Assembly: GCA_036795455.1 (NCBI GenBank)
Contig: DAIRET010000111.1
Location: 1 to 9,409, forward strand
From: DAIRET01 sp036795455
GTDB taxonomy: Bacteria > Bacteroidota > Ignavibacteria > Ignavibacteriales > Ignavibacteriaceae
Length of the DNA stretch: 9,409 nucleotides
Reading direction: 5' to 3'
The stretch's first letter is position 1, and each line of letters begins with the position of its first letter. Position numbers and translations under genes: made by a program. Below are positions 1-6,455 of this stretch, piece after piece. The notes under the pieces were generated by a model. That model made no database searches and was not told the DNA's origin. It was given only the letters and a program-made list of their open reading frames with translations.

Positions 1-2
1 GC

Positions 3-71
3 ATGTATTCACCGATGAGTATTGACGTACAGGATTATTTCATCAGTTCCTAATTCTGTCCTTTTCATATT
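3..71 (+). other. thrS: Upstream continuation of thrS reading frame, interrupted by TAA at 51-53
   Basis: Read in the same frame as the downstream thrS ORF, these bases give MYSPMSIDVQDYFISS, a stop, then FCPFHI. This lines up with the ThrRS segment that normally reads MYSPM-IDGQ-Y-IKPMNCPFHI, which contains the Zn-binding cysteine. The flanks match well, including that cysteine (TGT at 57-59). The codons at 45-56, expected to encode K-P-M-N, instead read Ser-Ser-stop-Phe, and the Gly expected at 27-29 reads Val. The frame is unchanged on both sides. The damage lies within 60 bases of the window edge and the rest of the gene is intact, so a sequencing or assembly error at a contig end is the likeliest explanation. 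A real nonsense lesion cannot be excluded. Confidence 0.75.
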
Positions 72-968
72 ATGATTTATAAATCTAAACTCCGTTCATA
101 CCGCGATCTTCCGTTACGCTGGGCAGAATTAGGAACTGTATACCGCTACGAAAAGAGCGGGGCGCTTCATGGTTTACTTCGAGTACGGGGTTTTACACAG
201 GACGATGCCCATCTTTTCTGTACGCATGACCAGATGGAAGATGAAATTATTGAAGTAGTCCGCTTTTCAAGATTCATGCTTAAATCATTCGGATTTGAAG
301 ACCTAACATTCTATGTCGCTACAAAACCGGAAGATTCAGTTGGCGATGTTGAAGATTGGGATAAAGCAACTAAATCTTTAATGACTGCCCTTGAAAGAGA
401 AAATCTTAAATATGAGTTGGATGAAGGTGGCGGTGCATTCTATGGTCCTAAAATCGATATTAAAATTAAAGATGCGTTAAAACGTGAATGGCAGCTTAGC
501 ACTATTCAGTTTGACTTTAACGAACCTGCACGTTTCGGAATGAAATACATTGGTGAAGATGGAAAAGAACATCAGCCATTTATGATTCACAGGGCTTTGC
601 TTGGTTCAATTGAAAGATTTATGGGAATATTAATTGAGCATTATGCAGGTGCATTCCCTGCTTGGCTTGCCCCGATTCAAGCAGCGGTAATCCCGGTTTC
701 GCAGAATCATTTTGAGTATGCCAAAAAAGTGGCTGCCGACTTAAAAAAGAGCGGAATAATTGTTGAACTTGACGAAAGAAATGAAAAAGTTGGTTATAAA
801 ATCCGTGATTGGGAAACTCAAAAAATACCGTATATGCTGATAGTTGGAGAAAAAGAAGAGAAATCCGGGACTGTTTCCGTAAGAAAACATAAGGTTGGAG
901 ATACAGGGCAACTTGAAATTAAAGAAATAATTCAGCAAATTACGGATGCAATTTATAAGAAAATTTAA
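72..968 (+). CDS. thrS: Threonine--tRNA ligase (ThrRS), C-terminal part, 5' end missing
   Basis: A class II aminoacyl-tRNA synthetase that charges tRNA-Thr in the cytoplasm. The 298 residues visible here cover the second half of the catalytic core and the anticodon-binding domain; a full enzyme is about 640 residues. Motif 2 is seen as YRYEKSGALHGLLRVRGFTQ (24-43). The two Zn-ligand histidines are H47 in DDAHLFC and H173 in HRALLGSIER, the latter being motif 3. The conserved GAFYGPKIDI is at 121-130. The anticodon-binding domain runs from about 195 to 298. The ATG at 72 is only the first usable codon after the internal stop, not the true start, because homology continues upstream to the window edge. 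The gene ends in two consecutive in-frame TAA codons (966-971), 21 nt before the proposed infC start. Family assignment is certain; whether the gene is intact is not. Confidence 0.96.
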   Translation: MIYKSKLRSYRDLPLRWAELGTVYRYEKSGALHGLLRVRGFTQDDAHLFCTHDQMEDEIIEVVRFSRFMLKSFGFEDLTFYVATKPEDSVGDVEDWDKATKSLMTALERENLKYELDEGGGAFYGPKIDIKIKDALKREWQLSTIQFDFNEPARFGMKYIGEDGKEHQPFMIHRALLGSIERFMGILIEHYAGAFPAWLAPIQAAVIPVSQNHFEYAKKVAADLKKSGIIVELDERNEKVGYKIRDWETQKIPYMLIVGEKEEKSGTVSVRKHKVGDTGQLEIKEIIQQITDAIYKKI

Positions 969-979
969 TAACAAATAAC

Positions 980-983
980 GAGG
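980..983 (+). promoter_or_regulatory. Ribosome binding site that fixes the infC start
   Basis: GAGG at 980-983 is the only Shine-Dalgarno-like element between the thrS stop and the conserved IF-3 N-domain. It stands 6 nt before the in-frame ATC at 990, normal spacing for initiation there. This is the main sequence argument for AUC as the start codon. Confidence 0.6.
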
Positions 984-989
984 TATTGT

Positions 990-1523
990 ATCGCTCAAGT
1001 AGATGAAATAAAAATTAACGAAGATATCAAATCCCCTAAAGTAAGGGTAATTGATTCAAACGGAACGCAGCTGGGTGTCTTTTTAACAAAAGACGGGATC
1101 AGGCTTGCGAGAGAAAGGGAGCTTGACCTTGTAGAGATAGCCCCCAAAGCAGACCCGCCGGTTTGCAAAATAATCGACTTCGGCAAGTTCAAATATGAAC
1201 AGCAGAAGAAAGACAAAACTCAAAAGAAACATCAGCAAGTATCGGTTCTTAAGGAAATTCGTTTCCATCCCAATACAGATGTGCATGATTTTGAATTCAA
1301 AACCAAACACGCAATAAACTTTCTTGATGAAGGGAATAAAGTGAAAGCGGTTGTTGTATTCAAAGGAAGAGAAATGGCTTATACCCAGAAAGGGGAAGAA
1401 TTGTTAAATCGTTTCATCGAAAAGATACAAGACGTAGCAAAAATTGAAAGCCCTATTAAAATGGAAGGGCGCAACATGAATTTAATAGTTGTTCCACAGA
1501 AAAAAAGTAAAAAAAACAAATAG
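990..1523 (+). CDS. infC: Translation initiation factor IF-3, with a non-canonical AUC start
   Basis: IF-3 binds the 30S subunit, keeps it apart from 50S and proofreads the initiator tRNA-start codon pairing. From 990 the frame gives 177 residues (E. coli has 180). The N-domain reads from VDEIKINEDIKSPKVRVID through AREREL-DLVEIAPKADPPVC. The IF-3 signature KIIDFGKFKYEQQK is at 60-73, followed by the C-domain (KEIRFHPNTDVHDFEFK onward) and a Lys-rich tail. No ATG, GTG or TTG occurs in frame between the thrS stops and the GTG at 1281, which lies well inside the C-domain, so a conventional gene caller would report only an 80-residue fragment. The ATC at 990 follows GAGG by 6 nt. Rare AUU/AUC starts are an established IF-3 feature: IF-3 itself rejects such codons, giving negative autoregulation. 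The in-frame ATA at 975 and ATT at 1014 are weaker alternatives. The gene sits in the standard thrS-infC-rpmI-rplT order. Confidence 0.9.
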   Translation: MAQVDEIKINEDIKSPKVRVIDSNGTQLGVFLTKDGIRLARERELDLVEIAPKADPPVCKIIDFGKFKYEQQKKDKTQKKHQQVSVLKEIRFHPNTDVHDFEFKTKHAINFLDEGNKVKAVVVFKGREMAYTQKGEELLNRFIEKIQDVAKIESPIKMEGRNMNLIVVPQKKSKKNK

Positions 1524-1532
1524 GTAAACAAT

Positions 1533-1724
1533 ATGCCCAAAATGAAAAGTAACCGTGGTGCCCACAAAACGTTCAGAGTAACTGCATCCGGTCAATTAAA
1601 AAGAAAGAAAGCCTACAAGAGTCACATTTTGACTTCAAAGAGCCGGAAGAGAAAAAGAAATCTCCGTAAAGCCACTCTTGTCGACACGGCTAACCTTCCT
1701 AACGTTAAATTAATGATTCAGTAA
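1533..1724 (+). CDS. rpmI: 50S ribosomal protein L35 (bL35)
   Basis: A 63-residue, highly basic protein of the large ribosomal subunit. The N-terminus MPKMKSNRGAHKTFRVTASG and the following Arg/Lys block (KRKKAYKSHILTSKSRKRKR) are typical of bL35, and the length is normal (about 65). Its ATG lies 9 nt after the infC stop. The TAGG formed by that stop (1521-1524) is the only, weak, ribosome-binding candidate, which suggests coupling to infC translation. It belongs to the infC-rpmI-rplT operon. Confidence 0.97.
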   Translation: MPKMKSNRGAHKTFRVTASGQLKRKKAYKSHILTSKSRKRKRNLRKATLVDTANLPNVKLMIQ

Positions 1725-1739
1725 GGAGAAAGGTGAAGT

Positions 1740-2087
1740 ATGCCAAGATCAAAAAACAAAGTTGCCTCGAAGGCACGCAGGAAAAAGATACTCCAAAAAG
1801 CGAAAGGCTATTGGGGAAGAAGGAAAAATGTTCTAACTGTTGCAAAAAACTCAGTTGAAAAAGGACTCCTTCATTCATATAGAGACCGTAAACTTAAGAA
1901 AAGAAATTACAGGAGTCTCTGGATAATTCGTATTAATGCTGCTGCAAGACAGTACGGATTGTCATATTCAAAATTAATTCATGCAATGAATGTTAAAGGT
2001 GTTGACATTAATAGAAAAGTGTTAGCTTCTTTAGCCGTTGATAACCCGAAAGCATTTGCAGATTTAGTTAATTTTGTACAAAGCTAA
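1740..2087 (+). CDS. rplT: 50S ribosomal protein L20 (bL20)
   Basis: A 115-residue ribosomal protein that binds 23S rRNA directly and is needed early in 50S assembly. It starts MPRSKNKVASKARRKKIL, has the GYWGRRKN segment (23-30), and carries the bL20 signature KRNYRSLWIIRINAAAR at 54-70. Length is normal. Purine-rich AAGGAG (1723-1728, overlapping the rpmI stop) and AGGTGA (1731-1736) precede the ATG. In E. coli L20 autogenously represses rpmI-rplT; I could not identify an equivalent binding site here. A strong intrinsic terminator begins 12 nt after the stop codon. Confidence 0.97.
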   Translation: MPRSKNKVASKARRKKILQKAKGYWGRRKNVLTVAKNSVEKGLLHSYRDRKLKKRNYRSLWIIRINAAARQYGLSYSKLIHAMNVKGVDINRKVLASLAVDNPKAFADLVNFVQS

Positions 2088-2098
2088 TATTAATTTTT

Positions 2099-2138
2099 GC
2101 CCTCCTATTAATGTATTTTAAAGATAGGAGGGCTTTTT
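2099..2138 (+). terminator. Intrinsic terminator (possible attenuator) between rplT and pheS
   Basis: A perfect 10-bp inverted repeat, GCCCTCCTAT (2099-2108) and ATAGGAGGGC (2124-2133), encloses a 15-nt AT-rich loop and is followed at once by TTTTT (2134-2138). This is the standard form of a Rho-independent terminator for the + strand. The left flank is T-rich, not A-rich, so it would not serve the other strand. Only 20 nt remain before the pheS start, too little for a separate promoter. pheST must therefore depend on read-through or on a promoter upstream of the hairpin. Confidence 0.9.
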
Positions 2139-2158
2139 CTATTTAAACGGAAGTAATT

Positions 2159-3169
2159 ATGCGCAATAGAATCAACAATCTGACATCGGAATTCGAAAAT
2201 GACATTTTAACCGTTTCCAACTTGAAAGAAATTGAAGCGATTAGAATCAAGTACCTTAGTAGAAACGGCTCCATACCGGCTCTATTTGAAGAATTAAAAA
2301 ACGTTTCCAAAGAAGAAAAACCGGTAATCGGAAAAGAATTAAATATTCTAAAAAAACTTGCCGAAGAGAAATTTAAAAACAAAAAAGAAGAACTTGAATC
2401 TGCAGCTACTACTGCAAAAGAATGGATTGACCTTACTCTACCAGCAAGAGATAAAATTATTGGGACCAAACATGTAATAACCCAAACAATGGATGAAATA
2501 AAAAATATATTCAAAGGGTTGGGTTTCTCGGTGTTTGAAGGACCGGAACTGGATTCCGATTATTACAACTTTGAAGCATTGAACTTTCCGGCAGACCACC
2601 CGGCGAGAGATATGCAGGATACTTTCTTTATAAATAATGATTTCCTTTTAAGAACACACACATCACCTGTACAGATAAGAGTGATGTCAAAGCATAAACC
2701 TCCGGTACGGGCGATTATGCCGGGTAAAGTTTTTAGAAATGAAGTTGTCAATGCAAGAAGCCACTGCCAGTTTCACCAGGTTGAAGGTTTATATGTTGAT
2801 GAAGGTGTTACATTTGCCGAGTTGAAAGGAACACTTGTTGCATTTGCAAAGCAGTTTTATGGCTCCGATTTGAAGTACCGCTTCCGCCCGAGTTTTTTCC
2901 CGTTTACCGAACCGAGTGCAGAAATGGATATAACATGTTATATCTGCAAAGGGAAAGGATGCCGCATTTGTAAACAGAGCGGGTGGCTTGAAATTCTCGG
3001 CTGTGGTATGGTTGACCCTAATGTTTTCAAATATGTGAATTACGACCCGGAAAAAGTAACCGGTTATGCTTTCGGTATGGGAATCGAAAGAGTAGCATTA
3101 CTGAGGTATGATATGAAAGACATCCGGTTGTTCTTCGACGGAGATGTAAGATTTCTTAAACAATTTTAA
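2159..3169 (+). CDS. pheS: Phenylalanine--tRNA ligase alpha subunit
   Basis: The catalytic subunit of the alpha2-beta2 class II synthetase that charges tRNA-Phe; 336 residues, close to the 327 of E. coli. Residues 1-85 form the charged N-terminal coiled-coil arm that contacts tRNA. The core contains GFSVFEGPELDSDYYNFEAL (122-141), LLRTHTSPVQIR (163-174), motif 2 RNEVVNARSHCQFHQVEG (193-210), and motif 3 with GYAFGMGIERVALLRY (302-317). The alanine of YAFGMG, matching the E. coli Ala294 substrate-pocket position, is present. Four cysteines at 260, 263, 268 and 271 (C-x2-C-x4-C-x2-C) form a zinc-ribbon-like knuckle also seen in many other bacterial PheS proteins. The ATG is preceded by CGGAAG (2148-2153). 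pheT follows after 14 nt. Confidence 0.98.
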   Translation: MRNRINNLTSEFENDILTVSNLKEIEAIRIKYLSRNGSIPALFEELKNVSKEEKPVIGKELNILKKLAEEKFKNKKEELESAATTAKEWIDLTLPARDKIIGTKHVITQTMDEIKNIFKGLGFSVFEGPELDSDYYNFEALNFPADHPARDMQDTFFINNDFLLRTHTSPVQIRVMSKHKPPVRAIMPGKVFRNEVVNARSHCQFHQVEGLYVDEGVTFAELKGTLVAFAKQFYGSDLKYRFRPSFFPFTEPSAEMDITCYICKGKGCRICKQSGWLEILGCGMVDPNVFKYVNYDPEKVTGYAFGMGIERVALLRYDMKDIRLFFDGDVRFLKQF

Positions 3170-3183
3170 TGATGGAGTAAAAA

Positions 3184-5586
3184 TTGAAAATCTCTTTAAA
3201 TTGGCTTAAAAACTATATCGATTTGAGCGGTATTCCTATTGATGAAATTGAATCGGCATTGACAATGGTCGGCTTGGAAGTTGAAAATGTTGAAAACCAG
3301 GAAAAAATGTTTAACAATTTTGTAATCGGTTACGTTAAAGAAAAGAACAAACATCCTAAAGCTGATAAACTTACCGTTTGCATTGTCAGCACCGGTGATG
3401 AAGAACATACAGTTGTATGCGGTGCTCCGAATGTGGATGCGGGACAAAAAATTGTACTTGCGTTACCGGGAGCAATAGTCCCGCAAAACGGGATTGTTAT
3501 TTCAAAGGCAAAGATCAGAGGAGTGGAATCGAACGGTATGATTTGTTCCGAAGCCGAATTGGGAATAGGGAATGATCATTCGGGTATACTTGTACTCGAT
3601 TCTTCATTAAAAGAAGGAATGACTCTTAGCGAAGCAATGCAGTTGAATGATGTTATATTCGAGATAGGTATTACACCGAATAGACCGGATGCACTGTCAC
3701 ACATCGGCGTTGCAAGAGACCTCGCGGCTTTGTACAACAGAAAGATGAACCTGCCTGAAACAAAACAATCCCATTCGGAAAAAAACGTGAGTGAGTTTGC
3801 ATCGGTTGAAGTAGAGGATGCGATTAACTGTCCGAGGTATTCCGCAAAGGTTGTACTTAATGTTGAAATTAAAGATTCTCCTTTATGGCTGCAACAAAGA
3901 ATCAAATCTATCGGCTTACGTCCCATAAATAATGTTGTTGATGTAACTAATTTTATTTTATATGAACTGGGACAGCCGCTTCATGCTTTTGATCTTGACA
4001 GATTATCCGGTAAAAAAATTGTAGTTAAAAAAGCGGGAGCGGTTTCTGATTTCGTTACGCTTGATTCGAAACAAAGAAAGCTAACCCCGGAAACATTATT
4101 AATTTGCGATGCGAAAAACCCTGTCGCCATTGCCGGTGTTATGGGTGGAGAAAATTCCGAAGTAACAACTGCAACCCAAAATGTGCTGATTGAGAGCGCG
4201 TATTTCAATCCTTCAAGTGTTAGAAAAACTTCTAAAACTTTGGGATTAAGTACGGATTCTTCTTATCGATTTGAAAGAGGATGCAATCCGCATATCACTC
4301 CGTTAGCTGCGGAAAGGGCTGCGCAACTAATAGCCGAGATGAGCGGTGGAGAAATTGTTGAAGGATTAATCGACGTATACCCCGCAAAGATTTTACCGAA
4401 AGAAATTTCATTAAGAAAACAACAAGTTGAAAGAATTCTCGGTTATCCTATACCTGATAAAAAAATCAGGAATATCTTTATAGGTTTAGGTTTCGAAATA
4501 CTTAGCGAGGATAAAGACTGTATGTTTATTTCAGTACCTCCATTCAGACCTGATATTGAAAGAGAAATCGACCTGATAGAAGAAATAGCAAGAATTAACG
4601 GTTATGATAATATTCCTACAATATCGCGTATTGGTATTACACTTCAGGAAAAAATAGATGAAACATCCTTTACGTCTGAATTGAAAGAAATACTTTCCGG
4701 TTTAGGTTTTAATGAAATGTATAGCACTACTTTACAGGGTGAAAAATCGGCAAACTTAACAGGTAATGCAATTAAGCTACTTAATCCTTCAAGTATAGAG
4801 ATGTCCTTTTTGCGTACGTCATTAATCCCCGGCGGAATTGAGACTGTTAAAAAGAATCTTAATGTAAAAGAGAAAAATATAATGCTCTTTGAAATAGGTA
4901 AAGTTTTTCAAAAAGTAAACGAGAAAATAGAATCATTCGACGATTTTATAGAACAGGAAAGATTACTTGTTTTATTAGCCGGTAATGCAAATGAGAAGAA
5001 ATGGTATGCATCAGAAAGAAATTTCGACTTTTTCGACTTAAAAGGATATGTTTTTGCCTTGTTTAAGAAAAAAAATCTTGACAATTTCATACCGTATTCA
5101 TATAATAATGTTGGGAAAAATCTTTTTGATTTCTGTTTTGAACAGAAGTATGAAAATAGAGTTATCGGGTACGGTGGAAGGATAAGTAAAGAGGTCCTTA
5201 AAGGTTACGATATTGATAAAGATGTTTATTGTTATGAACTAATAATAGACGAGTTCAAAAAGCTCTCCGGTAACCCGCAGAAGTTTAAAGAATTATTACG
5301 TTACCCGAAGATTCAAAGAGATTTTGCTTTTGTATTTGATAAGAAAATCGAATTTACCGAAATTGAATCGTTCATTAGAAAAAACTCTTCCGGGCTTCTA
5401 AAAGAATTATCACTTTTTGATGTTTTTGAGAGTGAATCACTTGGCAGCGATAAAAGGAGTTTAGCTTTTTCGCTTGCTTATTACGACTATGAAAGAACTT
5501 TAACGGAAGAAGAAGTAGAAAAAGAATTTTACAATTTGATAGAAAAAATAAAAATAGAGTATAAAGCCGTTTTAAGAGGAGTTTAA
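3184..5586 (+). CDS. pheT: Phenylalanine--tRNA ligase beta subunit
   Basis: The large subunit of phenylalanyl-tRNA synthetase, responsible for editing of mischarged Tyr-tRNA and for tRNA binding; 800 residues against 795 in E. coli. The start is TTG at 3184, 6 nt after GGAG (3174-3177), and gives the conserved N-terminus MKISLNWLKNYID. Domains in order: an EMAP/OB-fold tRNA-binding domain (about 40-150, with HPKADKLTVC and VVCGAPNV), the B3/B4 editing domain (about 211-370, with PINNVVDVTNF, GQPLHAFD and SSYRFERGCNP), the B5 domain (about 405-475, with PPFRPDIEREIDLIEEIARI), a catalytic-like core without active-site function, and the C-terminal FDX-ACB anticodon-binding domain (701-800, starting near RYPKIQRDFAFVF). 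All parts are present, with no sign of frameshift. Confidence 0.98.
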   Translation: MKISLNWLKNYIDLSGIPIDEIESALTMVGLEVENVENQEKMFNNFVIGYVKEKNKHPKADKLTVCIVSTGDEEHTVVCGAPNVDAGQKIVLALPGAIVPQNGIVISKAKIRGVESNGMICSEAELGIGNDHSGILVLDSSLKEGMTLSEAMQLNDVIFEIGITPNRPDALSHIGVARDLAALYNRKMNLPETKQSHSEKNVSEFASVEVEDAINCPRYSAKVVLNVEIKDSPLWLQQRIKSIGLRPINNVVDVTNFILYELGQPLHAFDLDRLSGKKIVVKKAGAVSDFVTLDSKQRKLTPETLLICDAKNPVAIAGVMGGENSEVTTATQNVLIESAYFNPSSVRKTSKTLGLSTDSSYRFERGCNPHITPLAAERAAQLIAEMSGGEIVEGLIDVYPAKILPKEISLRKQQVERILGYPIPDKKIRNIFIGLGFEILSEDKDCMFISVPPFRPDIEREIDLIEEIARINGYDNIPTISRIGITLQEKIDETSFTSELKEILSGLGFNEMYSTTLQGEKSANLTGNAIKLLNPSSIEMSFLRTSLIPGGIETVKKNLNVKEKNIMLFEIGKVFQKVNEKIESFDDFIEQERLLVLLAGNANEKKWYASERNFDFFDLKGYVFALFKKKNLDNFIPYSYNNVGKNLFDFCFEQKYENRVIGYGGRISKEVLKGYDIDKDVYCYELIIDEFKKLSGNPQKFKELLRYPKIQRDFAFVFDKKIEFTEIESFIRKNSSGLLKELSLFDVFESESLGSDKRSLAFSLAYYDYERTLTEEEVEKEFYNLIEKIKIEYKAVLRGV

Positions 5587-5904
5587 TTGCCCGATAGTAT
5601 AAAACCTGAACAATTTGTTGGCGAATTAGCGCTAATAGAAACTCAAGTTTCGATTCTGGTTGAAAAATACAAAGACGTATTAAAAACCAACGAAGAACTG
5701 CAGACGCGTATAGGTGTTTTAAGCAGGGAGAACGAGTATTACAAATTGAAGGTTAATGAACTTGAAGAAGAGTTGGAGCGTTTAAAAAGTAGTTTTAACC
5801 AGGAAAGTTTCTTAAGTTCTCTTGATTTTACTGATAGAGAAAAACTTAAAGAAAAAATATCCGAACTAATAGCAAGACTTGACTATCATCTTGCAGATAT
5901 TTAA
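5587..5904 (+). CDS. Small coiled-coil protein, candidate ZapA partner (ZapB-like)
   Basis: A 105-residue, acidic/charged, soluble protein with no signal peptide, membrane segment or catalytic motif. Residues 12-70 have the heptad-like spacing of a long coiled coil (for example IGVLSRENEYYKLKVNELEE). A second short amphipathic helix at 84-103 contains KLKEKISELIARLDYHLA. The TTG start directly abuts the pheT stop and is served by AAGAGGAG (5574-5581) inside the end of pheT, 5 nt away, so translation is probably coupled. zapA begins 14 nt downstream. ZapB of gammaproteobacteria is a short coiled-coil protein that binds ZapA at the division ring. Size, structure and position fit a functional analogue or divergent relative, but this rests on context, not on a recognised motif. 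Confidence 0.85.
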   Translation: MPDSIKPEQFVGELALIETQVSILVEKYKDVLKTNEELQTRIGVLSRENEYYKLKVNELEEELERLKSSFNQESFLSSLDFTDREKLKEKISELIARLDYHLADI

Positions 5905-5918
5905 TAACGGATAGTCTG

Positions 5919-6230
5919 ATGGAACCTGAAAAGATGCCGGAAAAGAAGAAGCTGAAAATTAAAATATTTGATAAAGAATATTCTTTATTAGTGGATGATG
6001 AAGAAATTGCCAAAGAATTGGCTATTTATGTAAATAGAGTATTAGAAGAAACAAAAGCTGAACTGCCGGATCAGTCGGCACAAACGATAGCGATTATTGC
6101 ATCATTAAATATAGCTTACGACCTTCACCTTGAAAGGAATAAAAACAAGGAATTTTTAATACAGGCGAACAATAAACTGAAAAAGATTAAGCTTCTAATT
6201 AACAATTCGGTTAATTCGGAACCATCGTAG
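5919..6230 (+). CDS. zapA: Cell division protein ZapA
   Basis: ZapA binds FtsZ and bundles its protofilaments at midcell. The 103 residues show the family layout. A short globular N-terminal head has KLKIKIFDKEYSLLVDDEE (11-29), the strand-strand-helix that starts ZapA proteins. It is followed by a helix with AKELAIYVNRVLEE (31-44) and the QTIAIIASLNIAYDL stretch (55-69) leading into a C-terminal dimerisation helix (to about 95). The usual length is about 95-110. The start used is ATG 5919, with a weak CGGA at 5908-5911; ATG 5934 (Met6) is an alternative. It lies 14 nt after the coiled-coil gene and just before the 6S-like RNA, the same neighbour as in E. coli (zapA-ssrS). Confidence 0.92.
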   Translation: MEPEKMPEKKKLKIKIFDKEYSLLVDDEEIAKELAIYVNRVLEETKAELPDQSAQTIAIIASLNIAYDLHLERNKNKEFLIQANNKLKKIKLLINNSVNSEPS

Positions 6231-6236
6231 TTTAAT

Positions 6237-6430
6237 CCGCGCTGTCGGTCAAACAAACATAAAAGAACTAACTTTAAAACTATGGGTGACCGACTTTCGA
6301 TGTGTAAGGCAGGCCTCAACCCGATTCGTCGGATTACCTTAGGGTAACGGAGGAAGCAAGAAGCATTCGGGCTGTCTCCCACATTGCACAATAGGGTTCT
6401 TTCCCTGTTTTGCAAGACCGACGGTTGCGG
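6237..6430 (+). ncRNA. ssrS: Probable 6S RNA
   Basis: A 194-nt structured, non-coding segment. The ends pair: CCGC (6237-6240) with GCGG (6427-6430), and GTCGGTC (6244-6250) with GACCGAC (6416-6422). Inside lies a large A-rich unpaired region on the 5' side (about 6251-6287). The apical arm is GATGTG (6299-6304) with CACATT (6380-6385), GGCAG (6308-6312) with CTGTC (6372-6376), CCCGA (6320-6324) with TCGGG (6367-6371), and a top hairpin TTACC-TTAG-GGTAA (6334-6347). On the 3' side of the bubble is a hairpin, TTGCA (6384-6388) with TGCAA (6411-6415), continued by AATAGGG/CCCTGTT. CACATT and TTGCA share two bases, so those two stems compete at their junction. Closing stem, central bubble, apical arm and side hairpin match 6S RNA, which mimics an open promoter and traps housekeeping RNA polymerase. 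Size (E. coli 184 nt) and position after zapA agree. This is a hand fold, not a covariance-model hit. Confidence 0.7.
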
Positions 6431-6446
6431 TTATATTTAAATAACC
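6429..6446 (+). promoter_or_regulatory. Short hairpin immediately upstream of the rny ribosome binding site
   Basis: GGTTAT (6429-6434) and ATAACC (6441-6446) form a 6-bp stem with loop ATTTAA. The stem ends at the base before the Shine-Dalgarno GGAGG (6447-6451) and starts inside the last two bases of the RNA closing stem, so the two stems compete for G6429-G6430. No T-run follows, so it is not an intrinsic terminator. It may mark the 3' processing boundary of the RNA or affect access to the rny start; both are inference. Confidence 0.4.
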
Positions 6447-6455
6447 GGAGGTGGT

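Noticed and set aside
260..271. Residues 260-271 of PheS (Cys4 knuckle, bases 2936-2971) as an unusual domain insertion
   Set aside because: A CxxC...CxxC segment at this point is common in many bacterial PheS proteins, so it is not novel.
986..988. TTG as the infC start codon
   Set aside because: It is out of frame with IF-3 (986 is in frame 2, the protein in frame 3).
1281..1523. A separate 80-residue gene starting at GTG 1281
   Set aside because: It is the C-terminal domain of IF-3; the same frame continues upstream without a stop through the IF-3 signature and N-domain to about 990.
6306..6376. Signal recognition particle RNA, because of GGCAGG and GGAGGAAGCAAG near the apical arm
   Set aside because: The SRP core needs CAGG and AGCAG facing each other beside a GGAA-type tetraloop. 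Here they are separated by extra hairpins and the loop is wrong.
6125..6415. A 96-residue minus-strand ORF across zapA and the RNA region
   Set aside because: It has no recognisable protein features, runs antisense to zapA and to a segment better explained as structured RNA, and breaks the uniform + strand layout.
6237..6430. tmRNA, RNase P RNA, or a riboswitch controlling rny
   Set aside because: It is too short and lacks tmRNA tag and tRNA-like ends and the conserved RNase P cores. None of the common riboswitch cores (cobalamin, TPP, FMN, SAM) is visible, and the closed rod shape fits 6S RNA better.
6429..6446. Intrinsic terminator after the RNA
   Set aside because: The 6-bp stem is weak and is followed by the rny Shine-Dalgarno sequence, not a T-run.
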